In this document: one piece after another, positions 15,245 through 23,934 of the stretch
Layout of the letters: each line of letters begins with the position of its first letter
Position numbering within the stretch: position 1 is the stretch's first letter
The notes under the pieces: generated by a model
The model's input: only the letters and a program-made list of their open reading frames with translations
Told to the model about the DNA's origin: nothing
Database searches by the model: none
From: Dehalococcoidia bacterium
GTDB taxonomy: Bacteria > Chloroflexota > Dehalococcoidia > SZUA-161
Assembly (NCBI GenBank): GCA_014874385.1
Contig: JACWAE010000109.1
Coordinates: forward strand, 1-64,000
DNA: 64,000 bases
Direction: 5' to 3'
Translations under genes and position numbers: made by a program

Positions 15245-17979
15245 GTATTGATTCCACCTCGCTTAAGGTAGGCAGCTACCTGAGCCGACGCTGCACCCGA
15301 ATGCAGAATGCTGTCGGGAATATCCCGCGCGGCAGACGCCGCCCCGGCCACGAAGACGCCATCGATGCTGGTTTTACCCGGCTCGAGATCTTCGTCTATC
15401 TCCTTGACATAGGAGAAAAAATCTGCCTCAAGCTGGCCATTCCTGAATAGATTCAGGGCACCTTGGGTTGGAAGTAGACCTACGGACAGGACGACAAGAT
15501 CGTGCTCTGCCTGCTTCATCCCACCTTCACCTTCTATATCTTCATAATGGACTATCAAGTTTTGATTCTCCGCCTCTTCGATTCTGGCAACCTTGCCCTT
15601 GACGAAATACACGCCCATACCCTTTGCCTGCTCGTAAAATTCGTCATACCCTTTGCCGAAAGCCCGTATGTCGATATAATAAATGGTGATGTCTGCCAGC
15701 GGCAGAGCCCCCATCAGCAGTTGAGCTTGCTTCAGAGAATACATGCAGCATACCCTTGAGCACAGGCGATTATTGATCTTTTGGTCTCGGGAGCCAGTGC
15801 ATAGTACGAAGGCTATGTTGCTGGGAGCTTTTCCGTCTGACGGACGAACTACGGCATTGTATGGTCCGGTAGGAGATAAAATACGATCCATCTGCATGGC
15901 ATTAATCACATTAGGGAACCGACCGTAGCCCAATGCCGGCTTCTTACCAGCATTAAACACTTCAAAGCCAGTGGCAATTACAACTGAACCTACATTGAGC
16001 TTCAGCTCCTCGCTCCGCATATCAAAGGAAATAGCGTGAGCAGGGCAAGTAGTTACGCACTGCTGGCACTGAGAACAACCACCGCAATCGAGGCAACGGT
16101 TGGCACTGTGACGTGCCTCGTTTTCACTCATGGTCATTTCCACCTCTCCAAAGGATTGAACACGCTCCATGGCTGGCTTTTGTCTCATCTCCACAGGCTT
16201 CCGTAACGAAACCCGGCCTTCTGCCTGGGCTAGGATTGACTTGCGGTCTACCATGGGTAGTCTCTCATCAAAGTGAACTGAGCCGAGCGGTTTCCCCTGG
16301 AGATAACGATCGATGTAAAAAGCAGCTCGCTTGCCCTGTCTAATGGCCTCCACAATCATAGATGGCCCACTCACGGCGTCGCCACCGGCGAATACAGAAG
16401 GCATGGAAGTTTCCAGCGTCTCTTCATCCACCTCTATGGTTCTGTTCCGGTTAAGCCCAAGCTCTGATGCAAATGATGCGGTATTGGGCAACAGCCCGAT
16501 GGCGAGAATAGCGAGGTCTACGTCTATGGTTTTTTCTGAACCTTCAACAGGCACAGGACGCTTTCTACCGCTTTCGTCCGGCTCACCAAGCTGCATGCTG
16601 ATGTATTCCAGGGCTTTTAGTCTGCCATTGCTTCCGATAAATCTGATCGGTGTTCGCAAGAATTGAAACTCGACACCCTCCCGGGCAGCAGCTTCTACTT
16701 CCCAATCGTGCGCTGGCATTTCCTCACGACCTCGGCGGTATTGAAAGTAAACTCGCTTAGCTCCGGCTCGTATAGCTACTCGTGCTGGATCGATTGCGGC
16801 ATTGCCGCCGCCGATCACAGCCACCGTCTTGTCCTTGATGTCCATGTGGGTATCTAAGTTGAAATTCTTCAGGAACTCCATGCCGTCGTAAACGCCGCAG
16901 AGGTCTTCCCCTGGGATGGACAGCTTGCGACCACCGATAATGCCCGCCGCCAAGAATATGGCATCAAATCCCTGTTCCCGGAGCGACTTTATTGAGCTAA
17001 CTTTGGTATTAGTGATGATTTCCACACCTAAGGCTGTGATATTCTTTATATCGCGGTCTAAAACATCCTTAGACAGACGGTAAGACGGTATCCCCCAGCG
17101 CATGATGCCACCCGGCTCCGGTTGGGACTCGAAGATAGTGACCGAGTATCCTAAGCGGGCCAGGAAATAAGCAGCCGATAATCCCGATGGCCCCGAACCC
17201 ACAACGGCCACCTTTTTACCGTTTATCTGCTCCGGCGTACCATATTCCGGTTGAGGATGGCTAGCATAATAGCGGTCCACTATGAAACGCTTTATCCCTC
17301 TTATTGGAACTGGCCCATCCAGATAGCCTCTGGTGCACTCTCCCTCGCACGGGGCATAGCAAGCCCGGCTCAAACTGCCTGGCAGAGGGGCATCTTCCAA
17401 ATGCAAGCGAAAAGCCTCGTCGTATTTTCCGGCGCGGACAAGGGAGATATATCCGTGCGCTTTCACTCCGGCAGGACATGTATAGGAACACGGCGAAGTG
17501 CCCTTCCGATCAATTACAGCCTTCTTGGGAACTGCTTGAGAAAAAGCAATATGAGCTGCGCGGCGTGCAATCAAATCAGCATTGAATTGGTCAGCTATAG
17601 CTACAGTGCAAACTGCCTCGCACTGTGCACAGCCAGTGCATTTTGATGGGTCAACGAAAGTGGGCTTCCTGTGGAGATTAACAGCAAAGCTTCCGTCTTC
17701 CCTTCCGGCGATGTCACTGACCTCGGAGTAGGTGAACACTCTGACGTTAGGATGATTGGTTACAGCAGCCATTTTTGGAGTTGAAATGCAACTGGCGCAG
17801 TCAAGAGTGGGGAAAACCTTGCTGAGCAGAATCATTTTCCCGCCTATAGTTGCTTCTTTCTCTACCAACAGGACACTGAAGCCCATATCTCCCAGGGTCA
17901 ATGCTGACTCCATGCCAGCAATGCCACCCCCAATAATCAGGACATCATAGTTCATCTGATAATGTCTCTTCTCATCCAT
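15241..17979 (-). CDS. HdrA fused to an internal GltD/NfnB-like NAD(P)-binding module
   Basis: A 912-residue fusion. Residues 1-about 125 are HdrA N-terminal (LIIGGGIAGMESAL, FPTLDCASC, CTGCAQCEAVC). About 165-590 are GltD-like, with PCSYTCPAGVKAHGY, CYAPCEGECTR, VAVVGSGPSGLSAA and AVIGGGNAAIDPARVA. A ferredoxin motif CLDCGGCSQCQQCVTTCP and the HdrA C-terminal half follow. The inserted unit should bind FAD and NAD(P)H, linking the Hdr complex to pyridine nucleotides. The start is uncertain: GTG 18006, ATG 17979 and ATG 17955 are all in frame. I chose 17979, which lies just after the upstream stop. Confidence 0.88.
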   Translation of the reverse strand: MDEKRHYQMNYDVLIIGGGIAGMESALTLGDMGFSVLLVEKEATIGGKMILLSKVFPTLDCASCISTPKMAAVTNHPNVRVFTYSEVSDIAGREDGSFAVNLHRKPTFVDPSKCTGCAQCEAVCTVAIADQFNADLIARRAAHIAFSQAVPKKAVIDRKGTSPCSYTCPAGVKAHGYISLVRAGKYDEAFRLHLEDAPLPGSLSRACYAPCEGECTRGYLDGPVPIRGIKRFIVDRYYASHPQPEYGTPEQINGKKVAVVGSGPSGLSAAYFLARLGYSVTIFESQPEPGGIMRWGIPSYRLSKDVLDRDIKNITALGVEIITNTKVSSIKSLREQGFDAIFLAAGIIGGRKLSIPGEDLCGVYDGMEFLKNFNLDTHMDIKDKTVAVIGGGNAAIDPARVAIRAGAKRVYFQYRRGREEMPAHDWEVEAAAREGVEFQFLRTPIRFIGSNGRLKALEYISMQLGEPDESGRKRPVPVEGSEKTIDVDLAILAIGLLPNTASFASELGLNRNRTIEVDEETLETSMPSVFAGGDAVSGPSMIVEAIRQGKRAAFYIDRYLQGKPLGSVHFDERLPMVDRKSILAQAEGRVSLRKPVEMRQKPAMERVQSFGEVEMTMSENEARHSANRCLDCGGCSQCQQCVTTCPAHAISFDMRSEELKLNVGSVVIATGFEVFNAGKKPALGYGRFPNVINAMQMDRILSPTGPYNAVVRPSDGKAPSNIAFVLCTGSRDQKINNRLCSRVCCMYSLKQAQLLMGALPLADITIYYIDIRAFGKGYDEFYEQAKGMGVYFVKGKVARIEEAENQNLIVHYEDIEGEGGMKQAEHDLVVLSVGLLPTQGALNLFRNGQLEADFFSYVKEIDEDLEPGKTSIDGVFVAGAASAARDIPDSILHSGAASAQVAAYLKRGGINT

Positions 17980-17989
17980 GTTCAACAAA

Positions 17990-18403
17990 TCAGGCACCAA
18001 GTTCACGCAGTACTTTGTAAAAATTCTCCATATGGGAAATAAAAGACTCAGAACAAACAGAACAGATCGCTGCCATTTTCAGCCTTCGGGGGTCATGCCC
18101 TTGCCTTTCCATCAACTCTTGCGTTTTTTGTACAATCTTGGCGGTACGGCTAGTGCAGTCAGCAAGGTATGCGCAGTCGGTTCCGTCGGCAGCTATGAAA
18201 ACGCCATCAAAACCTGCTTGAAGGGCATGCAGCACCCAGTTCGGATTAATGCCGCTGGAACATGGCACCGGTATTACCAGAACTGAGGGCAGGTAATCCA
18301 TATGAGAACTGCCGGCAAGGTCAATGCCTGGATCCGAGATATTGTTTGTAGAGAAAACCAGTATCTTAGGCGCTGCGTCTCTGGCGTTTGCCTCTGGGGT
18401 CAT
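17990..18403 (-). CDS. MvhD-like subunit lacking most cluster cysteines
   Basis: A 137-residue relative of MvhD (methyl-viologen-reducing hydrogenase delta subunit), the 2Fe-2S protein that docks electron donors to HdrA. The fold pattern is clear (VFS...DLAG...NPNWVLHALQAGFDGVFIA). However, the usual CNWC is TNNI (residues 19-22) and the first Cys of GCHPGDC is replaced (AADGTDC). Only PCSSG and TDC keep expected cysteines, with extra ones at ADC and CSVC near the end. The cluster may be lost or ligated differently. It sits between tusA and HdrA-GltD, overlapping tusA's stop. Confidence 0.75.
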   Translation of the reverse strand: MTPEANARDAAPKILVFSTNNISDPGIDLAGSSHMDYLPSVLVIPVPCSSGINPNWVLHALQAGFDGVFIAADGTDCAYLADCTSRTAKIVQKTQELMERQGHDPRRLKMAAICSVCSESFISHMENFYKVLRELGA

Positions 18404-18657
18404 TACTTCCCTCTTTTTACGAAAATCCTCCAGTAGCCGGCCTCTCCGATGCTACCCAAATACTCATGTCCAACCTTTTTAGACCAGAGCGGAATGTCTT
18501 GATTGGTACCTTCGTCAGAAGAGAGCACTTCCATTATCCCTCCCATAGGCACTGAGACCATGCCTCGCTTGGCCTCCAGTAAGGGGCCGGGGCAGGCAGT
18601 TCCTCTAGCGTCAACTTGTTTGCTTATTTCAAGCTTGTTCAGTTCTTCACCATTCAT
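18403..18657 (-). CDS. tusA: TusA-family sulfur carrier
   Basis: An 84-residue TusA-like protein with the signature VDARGTACPGPLLEAKRGM, whose Cys carries persulfide sulfur. The rest of the two-layer alpha/beta fold is present (VLSSDEGTNQDIPLW, YWRIFVKRGK). CGGAGG precedes the ATG. It is the first gene of the leftward Hdr operon, which ends in DsrE, so the operon begins and ends with sulfur-transfer proteins. Its last base overlaps the start of the MvhD-like gene. Confidence 0.88.
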   Translation of the reverse strand: MNGEELNKLEISKQVDARGTACPGPLLEAKRGMVSVPMGGIMEVLSSDEGTNQDIPLWSKKVGHEYLGSIGEAGYWRIFVKRGK

Positions 18658-18912
18658 GCTTCTTCCTCCGGTTGTCTTTTTTTATTATGGCCAAATTGCA
18701 ATTGCTTGTGACAAAATTACATCTCGGTCATTAGGTATGGCCCATCAATTCCGCTAGCGATCATCTTTTAACGTTTCATCCATCTAGCAAAGCAGCGCAG
18801 ACGAGGTTACAAGCATCGACGATGCTTGCATTTGGTGATACTATAGCAAACCGTTCGCCTACCTGCTACTATGTCTAATTCAATGCTCACTATAAGAGAA
18901 GTTGAGATGTTC

Positions 18913-19215
18913 CTAGCCTCCAGTTTTGCCCAATAGCGCGTCCTCCCAGTCTTTACCCCAATTGCCTGTCTTATGGACTCTTACCATCATTACGCCGATT
19001 TCGGCAGGTTCCCATGCCTCCAGGCAGTTATTTTTGACTGCATACATCCTCTCACAAAGCTCCTCGACAAACATGTGCAACTCCATGATCTCCGGAAGCA
19101 TCTTTCCCTTCTCAAGAGGCGCCAAATTGTCCAATTCTCTGGCAATATGGTCCGCCTTTTCCTTCCATGCATCGAGTTCCTCAATCAGCTTTTCACAATA
19201 TGTAGTTACCTGCAT
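18913..19215 (-). CDS. Hypothetical helical protein
   Basis: A 100-residue, mostly helical, acidic protein with no recognised family. It starts at the ATG reading MQVTTYCEKLIEELD, which has GGGGAGGAGG upstream; a longer start at 19233 lies inside that binding site. It stands alone between the tusA operon and a GAF protein, all on the minus strand. Regular Leu/Glu spacing in residues 5-70 suggests a helical bundle. Confidence 0.6.
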   Translation of the reverse strand: MQVTTYCEKLIEELDAWKEKADHIARELDNLAPLEKGKMLPEIMELHMFVEELCERMYAVKNNCLEAWEPAEIGVMMVRVHKTGNWGKDWEDALLGKTGG

Positions 19216-19385
19216 TGCGCACCTCCTCCCCATCTTGGGTCATTGCTTCTGCCTCATCTAACTCACCTAATCGTTTCTTACCCTCTATTCTCACCTCCCT
19301 TCACACTTGACTTCGACGGTTATCATAAGGTTACTGCGGATGATTCAGGTCCACAGCAAGTCAGGCAATGTAATTCCTCTTCGTT

Positions 19386-20039
19386 TCAAGCGCCGGCCAA
19401 CTCGGAAGGAAACCTCGTTCGAGATGGCTCCGGCGGTTCTTCAACCGCTATCCGCTCGTAATCTTGAGCGGCTTGCAATAGTAATTGCCCTAGCCAGCGC
19501 GTTTTTTGCCTACACTCACTCTGGCTTTTCTGGCAAACCTCGTACATCCTGTGGTTCTCCAGAGCGATGGCACCCAAGTTGGCTGCCGCGGACATGAAGT
19601 ACAAGTCATTGTCGGTAAAATCGCGTGGCTCTGCTGTGTAGACCCTCATTATACCTATGGTCTTCTCCTTAGCCATCATCGGGACAGAGAGAATGGAAGC
19701 AATCCCCTCTTGCTGGGCCTCTTGCCGGTATTGGACTCTTTCGTCTTCTACCGCGTTCTTGATCGCAACCAGTTGGCCCTCGAGCGCTTGTGTAATGCTC
19801 TTATCTGTCAATACCGGGCCTTTCCCGACGTACCAGTCACTTAGACCGTATGCCGACGTATGAATAAGCCGCTTTCCATCAGGTGTAAGGGTCATCAGTG
19901 AACATCCCTTGGCACTCATGCTCTTCGACGTGATTTCAGCAAGCAAGTGTAATGCTTTCTTAGTAGTAAGAGCGCTGTTCACTTCCGCGGCTAGCTGGTA
20001 AAGCGTGTGGAAGTAATTTCGTCGAGCTTGTACAACCAT
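19386..20039 (-). CDS. GAF-domain sensor protein
   Basis: A 217-residue cytoplasmic protein with one GAF domain over about residues 15-165 (ALHLLAEITSKSMSAKGCSLM...ASILSVPMMAKEKTIGIMRVYT...AAANLGAIALEN). A short helical C terminus follows, without kinase or output domain. AAAGGAGGTGG precedes the start. It is transcribed away from the response-regulator gene at 20287, so it may be the sensor partner of that regulator through an unlinked kinase; this is inferred from position only. Confidence 0.82.
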   Translation of the reverse strand: MVVQARRNYFHTLYQLAAEVNSALTTKKALHLLAEITSKSMSAKGCSLMTLTPDGKRLIHTSAYGLSDWYVGKGPVLTDKSITQALEGQLVAIKNAVEDERVQYRQEAQQEGIASILSVPMMAKEKTIGIMRVYTAEPRDFTDNDLYFMSAAANLGAIALENHRMYEVCQKSQSECRQKTRWLGQLLLQAAQDYERIAVEEPPEPSRTRFPSELAGA

Positions 20040-20219
20040 AATCCACCTCCTTTCATGTTTTGTAGGTACTCCTTACAATTCCATGATATGTCCCTCTGTC
20101 TTTGAAAGCTATACCAAATTAGGGTTAATTTACCAACACCAGCGTACCCCATGGGTTACTCCCGCAGATGCGCTTGAGATGGTTTAAGGTTCTGCGGCCT
20201 TTGTTCGAAACAAAAGGGG

Positions 20220-20249
20220 TTAGTAGCATATGAGTAGCCGTGATATAAT
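20220..20249 (+). promoter_or_regulatory. Possible promoter of the LuxR-type regulator
   Basis: TATAAT at 20244-20249 is a perfect -10, 38 bases before the start codon. The best -35 (TTAGTA at 20220-20225, 18-bp spacer) is weak, so activation by another factor is plausible. Confidence 0.35.
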
Positions 20250-20286
20250 TACATAGTAAGTGGTACTACCCTTTATGGGAGGTAAT

Positions 20287-20964
20287 TTGTTAAAAGTATT
20301 GGTAGTAGACCGCCACGAAATCTGGCGGGTCGGGATATCAAAGATTCTGGGTGAAGATCTAGGCGTGGAGGTAATAGAACCATGCAGCAATACAAACGAA
20401 TGTTTAGCGAAAGTTGCCCGCTTTAACCCCGATGTTGTTCTTCTCGATACTGATCTACATGAACGCAGCTACATTGAAGTCATTCAGCACATCAGTGAGT
20501 CCAGCCCAAAGACAAAGGTACTCATGCTCACCCATTCAGAGAGGGAACAGGATGTGTATTATGCTGTTAAAGCTGGAGCCAAGGGGTATGTTGGCAAAGA
20601 GGTCGAGATTGAAGACCTACTGAAAGCCATCTTCGTTGTGGCAAGAGGGGGGGTTGTGCTGTCACCTGTGGTAGCAGCTAAAGTGCTCGAGGAGTTTGCA
20701 AGGTCTTATCCGGAGAGGCAGCGCAGCCATCAGAGGGGAGGGCTTGGACTTACGGAGCGGGAGAGGGAAGTACTAACTCTAGTAGCCAAAGGTACAAACA
20801 ACCGAACGATAGCCTCTTCATTATGTGTAACCGAAAACACTGTCAAGGTGCACTTGCGCAACATAATGGATAAACTACATGTACATAGCCGCTTGCAGGC
20901 GGCTCGGGCGTTGGAAGAAGAGGTGCCATATCGTGGAACTGCAGAACCTACTTCAAATAAATGA
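20287..20964 (+). CDS. NarL/LuxR-family response regulator
   Basis: A 225-residue regulator with an N-terminal receiver domain (about 1-120; phosphoacceptor Asp in VVLLDTDLH, conserved Lys in AGAKGYVGK) and a C-terminal LuxR helix-turn-helix (LTEREREVLTLVAKGTNNR...ENTVKVHLRNIMDKL). It starts at TTG 20287 with GGGAGGT just upstream; an earlier ATG would lie within that site. No histidine kinase is nearby. The divergent GAF protein may belong to the same signalling pathway. Confidence 0.93.
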   Translation: MLKVLVVDRHEIWRVGISKILGEDLGVEVIEPCSNTNECLAKVARFNPDVVLLDTDLHERSYIEVIQHISESSPKTKVLMLTHSEREQDVYYAVKAGAKGYVGKEVEIEDLLKAIFVVARGGVVLSPVVAAKVLEEFARSYPERQRSHQRGGLGLTEREREVLTLVAKGTNNRTIASSLCVTENTVKVHLRNIMDKLHVHSRLQAARALEEEVPYRGTAEPTSNK

Positions 20965-21264
20965 TGGTCCGGAATGTATCACTTCGGAAAACGTTTTGCT
21001 ATGCGCTTACGCTTGAAAGTCGCCAAACATGTTCTTTAACCAGCCTTTGAGCGATTATCGGGTTGCCTCGGTTGTTCCCGCAGATGGATACATTAAGTCC
21101 TGAGCAAGAACAGCACCGATTTGATGATGTAATGTTATGAATGCGGCCTGCTCCGATGTAAGCTTCCGAAATCACTTGGCGCTTTAAAACATCGCCTGAT
21201 TCCAGTTCCGCCACTTCTTTTCCTTTGCCTCGGCATACCGCTTGGTTCTACTACTGCGTTAGGA
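20965..21264. other. Intergenic, no gene seen
   Basis: About 300 bp without a supportable gene. A 71-codon open frame on the minus strand has no family resemblance and no ribosome binding site. The stretch adjoins an IS remnant and is probably decayed mobile DNA. Confidence 0.4.
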
Positions 21265-21402
21265 TTAATGCTTTAAAAACACTTCCCAATTCCTGAACGG
21301 GAGACTAATCCCCGCTGCTTCGGCGGGAGTTCTATCATCCAAAGCCATGTGTGGGCGAAAGAAGTTGTAACCTAGAAACCCAGTCAGTCTCAAAGCAGTA
21401 GA
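21265..21402 (-). pseudogene. DDE transposase, C-terminal remnant
   Basis: Forty-five codons before a TAA read LRLTGFLGYNFFRPHMALDD, then RTPAEAAGISLPF. This is the end of an integrase-core transposase of the IS6/IS240 or related type. Nothing upstream continues the frame convincingly, so only the tail of an insertion sequence remains. Confidence 0.7.
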
Positions 21403-21513
21403 ACCGAACATCCTGACTTTTTGTTGGCCAAATCTTGCCACTCCGTCCGCGACTCAGCCCCAGATTGGTTATTATCCCCGCCATCTGCGAATTAAGCTTA
21501 ATGAGCTTTGCAT

Positions 21514-22188
21514 TTATAATTCAATAACCAACCCTGCACCGCACCTAATGCACCTCTCCGGGAAAAGACCTGCTATTTCCTTCTTATACTGGCTACAGTG
21601 ACAAGGACATATGATTGATAGGTCGTTCAACTTCCCAAAATCGTTAAATCCATGGAAACCACCGATGATTCCTTTCACATGCCCAAATCTTGAAGCTGCA
21701 TTCAATATCTTCCCTACCCCGGGGTGTGAGCAACCTACAATTACATACACTCCCCTCGTGCCGGAAAGCACCAGAGCTTGCTCAATATCATCGAGTTTAC
21801 CTGTCGAATAGATGCCCTTTCGGATTTGGACAGGCCTTTTTACCCTGATTACATTTTTTACTGGGAACTCTATGTTGAGCGATGAAGGAATGTATAATGT
21901 GGCGTTCCTGGCCAAATTCAAGATAGGCACAAGTCCACCTGTATGGTCCATATGTGCATGAGATATTACGATTAAGTCAATACTAGCCGGGTCTATTCCG
22001 AGCAATTCCAGATTATGTAGCAATATAGTCCCGCGGTTACCCGTATCGAATAATACTCTAGGGATACCTCTACCCTCAATAAGGCATGCGAAACCCCAGT
22101 CTGCCTCAAGACCTTCCACTAGAGCCTCATTATCATAGACCACAGTAACCCTGAAGTTATTCTCTTCGTTTATATCTATTTCGTGCAT
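21514..22188 (-). CDS. Metallo-beta-lactamase-fold hydrolase
   Basis: A 224-residue MBL-fold protein with the metal motif SHAHMDHTGG (about residues 76-85), upstream VLFDTGNRG, and later VGCSHPG and IIGGFHGF histidines. This layout matches the COG1237-like group annotated as beta-ribofuranosylaminobenzene 5'-phosphate synthase-related MBL proteins. The C terminus contains CPCHCSQYKKE and CIRCGAG, which could bind another metal. The substrate is unknown. It lies downstream of an IMPase-like gene on the same strand with a 140-bp gap. Confidence 0.82.
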   Translation of the reverse strand: MHEIDINEENNFRVTVVYDNEALVEGLEADWGFACLIEGRGIPRVLFDTGNRGTILLHNLELLGIDPASIDLIVISHAHMDHTGGLVPILNLARNATLYIPSSLNIEFPVKNVIRVKRPVQIRKGIYSTGKLDDIEQALVLSGTRGVYVIVGCSHPGVGKILNAASRFGHVKGIIGGFHGFNDFGKLNDLSIICPCHCSQYKKEIAGLFPERCIRCGAGLVIEL

Positions 22189-22329
22189 AAGAGATCAGAC
22201 GGTATTACGTGCCTGCAATGCTCTGTTCATGGTATTTAGCTCACATATTGCGAGACCTGATGTTATTGACGGATAACAAACAGTTACGTGCTCCCATCGT
22301 GTTTAATGGTGCCTGCCTCATACCTTACT

Positions 22330-23157
22330 TCAACCCTTTTGTGCCTTGTATAGTTCTTCGGAAAACTGGGGCAGAATCGAAGAGATCACTAAAGGCATTC
22401 TGGGCATCTCCTTACTGTAGGTTACTTTGTTCCCATCCTCTCCCAGCACTGCCCCACCTAGTTCCTCGATAATAATGGATGGAATAGCTGTATCATATCC
22501 ATGGAATTGGCGCATTACCATCGCCCCCAAACTGGCTTCAACTACCCTAATCTGGGCATAGGCGGCAGACCTATTGTCTCGGCTATCAAGTGAGAATCCA
22601 ACTTCTTGAAAGGCTTGATAATCGCCGTCTCTCAATCTTTTGACCTCTCCAAAAGTCTTGGGTGGCATACCGGGGGTTAATCGTTTGAAATCACCGAACA
22701 TGGTTTCCTCAACATAACTGCCAACGTCCCGGATACCGAAGTAGAGCTTACTCAATTCCGGGAAATATACCATACCACACAGCATTTCTCTGGATTCCTG
22801 ATCCAGGATACCAAGCATGTGGGCATATTCAATTCCGCCTGCGAAGTAACAATCGGTACCGTCCATAGGGTCTATAACTATGACATATCGGTTCGAGTTC
22901 TTGCTATATAACTCTTGAAGATAGGATGGCAACTCTGCTATTTCCTCGCTTACAATTTCGACGTCGGGCATCATCTGATAAGCATGAAGTAGTAGTATTT
23001 CCTGGCATATACGGTCCACATCTGATACAGCCGTGCTGATTTGAAACGGTTCTGGCTCCTTATCCTGTCGTGGGACCTGTCCTTTCAGTCTTCTAGAGAG
23101 AGCTCCACACTGGTAAAGCGCAGTCCTTATATCAGCTACGAAATTGAACCAATCCAT
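22330..23157 (-). CDS. Inositol-monophosphatase-family phosphatase
   Basis: A 275-residue protein of the IMPase/FBPase/CysQ superfamily. Metal-binding motifs are VSEEI (about 75-79), VIDPMDGTD (about 94-102) and YDTAIPSIIIEELGG near residue 220. Substrates in this family include inositol phosphate, fructose bisphosphate and 3'-phosphoadenosine phosphate; the sequence does not choose. GAGGAG precedes the ATG. It is divergent from the Fur gene. Confidence 0.85.
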   Translation of the reverse strand: MDWFNFVADIRTALYQCGALSRRLKGQVPRQDKEPEPFQISTAVSDVDRICQEILLLHAYQMMPDVEIVSEEIAELPSYLQELYSKNSNRYVIVIDPMDGTDCYFAGGIEYAHMLGILDQESREMLCGMVYFPELSKLYFGIRDVGSYVEETMFGDFKRLTPGMPPKTFGEVKRLRDGDYQAFQEVGFSLDSRDNRSAAYAQIRVVEASLGAMVMRQFHGYDTAIPSIIIEELGGAVLGEDGNKVTYSKEMPRMPLVISSILPQFSEELYKAQKG

Positions 23158-23351
23158 TTGTTGTACTCCTCAAACAGTTTATTGTCCTTAAGAATATTGT
23201 TTCATCAGCATTATACGAGCTTACCGCAAAACACACCAAATCCCCAAGTCAAAACCCTGGGCTTCGATGAATTCTGCTAATTTGGCGAGGTAAGCTTCAT
23301 ATTGTCTGATATAGTATCGAATTTCACATGAACACGAATTTTTTGAAATAG

Positions 23352-23381
23352 TTGACAAAATATACTTGCATGTGCTATCAT
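23352..23381 (+). promoter_or_regulatory. Promoter of the Fur-family gene
   Basis: TTGACA (23352-23357) and the extended -10 TGCTATCAT (hexamer 23376-23381) are 18 bp apart. The -35 is a perfect consensus. The predicted start point falls at the left edge of the Fur-box palindrome. Confidence 0.6.
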
Positions 23382-23387
23382 TCAAAA

Positions 23388-23408
23388 TGAGAATGTTTCT
23401 CATTCTCA
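23388..23408 (+). promoter_or_regulatory. Fur-type operator
   Basis: TGAGAATG and CATTCTCA form a perfect 8-bp inverted repeat with a 5-base spacer (TTTCT). It resembles Fur/Zur/PerR boxes, overlaps the predicted transcription start and ends 6 bases before the regulator's ATG. It should allow self-repression. Confidence 0.65.
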
Positions 23409-23414
23409 CATGAC

Positions 23415-23816
23415 ATGAAAGCTGGACTTGTTACAACGCACAGACAATTGCTTCTCGATATCCTTCGTGAAGCAAAAGGTCATCTTGATGCCAAGCAGCT
23501 TTTTCAAGAAGCTGTAAAGAGGGACCACCGTATCAGCCTGGCCACAGTATATCGCACCCTTCGCCTCTTCAAAGAGTTGGGATTGGTGGATGAGATGCAC
23601 CTGGACAAGACCCGTTGTTCCTATGAAATAAGGAAATCAGGAGAGCATTATCATGTCATATGCAGAGGGTGTGGGAGGGTTACTGAATTTAAGAGCCCAA
23701 TTGTTAATCAACTCGTGGAAGAGGTGCGGCGTAGGAGCGGTATGACTGTCGTCAGAGCAGTTCTAAATCTGGAGGGTTACTGCGCCAAATGCAATGATAA
23801 GAAAAAATCGAGCTGA
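23415..23816 (+). CDS. Fur-family metal-dependent regulator
   Basis: A 133-residue Fur/PerR/Zur homologue. The N-terminal winged helix has HLDAKQLFQEAVKRDHRISLATVYRTLRLF. The C-terminal dimer domain has HYHVICRGCGRVTEF and a second CxxC (YCAKC), which together form the structural zinc site. The regulatory metal ligands do not separate iron, zinc and peroxide sensors by eye. The predicted leader is very short and lacks a Shine-Dalgarno. An operator lies on its own promoter. Confidence 0.92.
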   Translation: MKAGLVTTHRQLLLDILREAKGHLDAKQLFQEAVKRDHRISLATVYRTLRLFKELGLVDEMHLDKTRCSYEIRKSGEHYHVICRGCGRVTEFKSPIVNQLVEEVRRRSGMTVVRAVLNLEGYCAKCNDKKKSS

Positions 23817-23934
23817 GCCTTTTTACGTTTGCATTGCCATGAGAGAAGCAAGGATGATACGGAGCGAACTGAGATAAGTGGAGTCGTGGTGCACTGATTT
23901 CAGTGCTGATTAAGCGAATCAAAGAAGTAGCCAA

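Noticed and set aside
11539-18657. Direct assignment as the sHdr sulfur-oxidation complex
   Set aside because: The two HdrB and two HdrC copies and the lipoate-binding protein typical of sHdr are not seen; only TusA, DsrE and single HdrB/HdrC-like genes are present.
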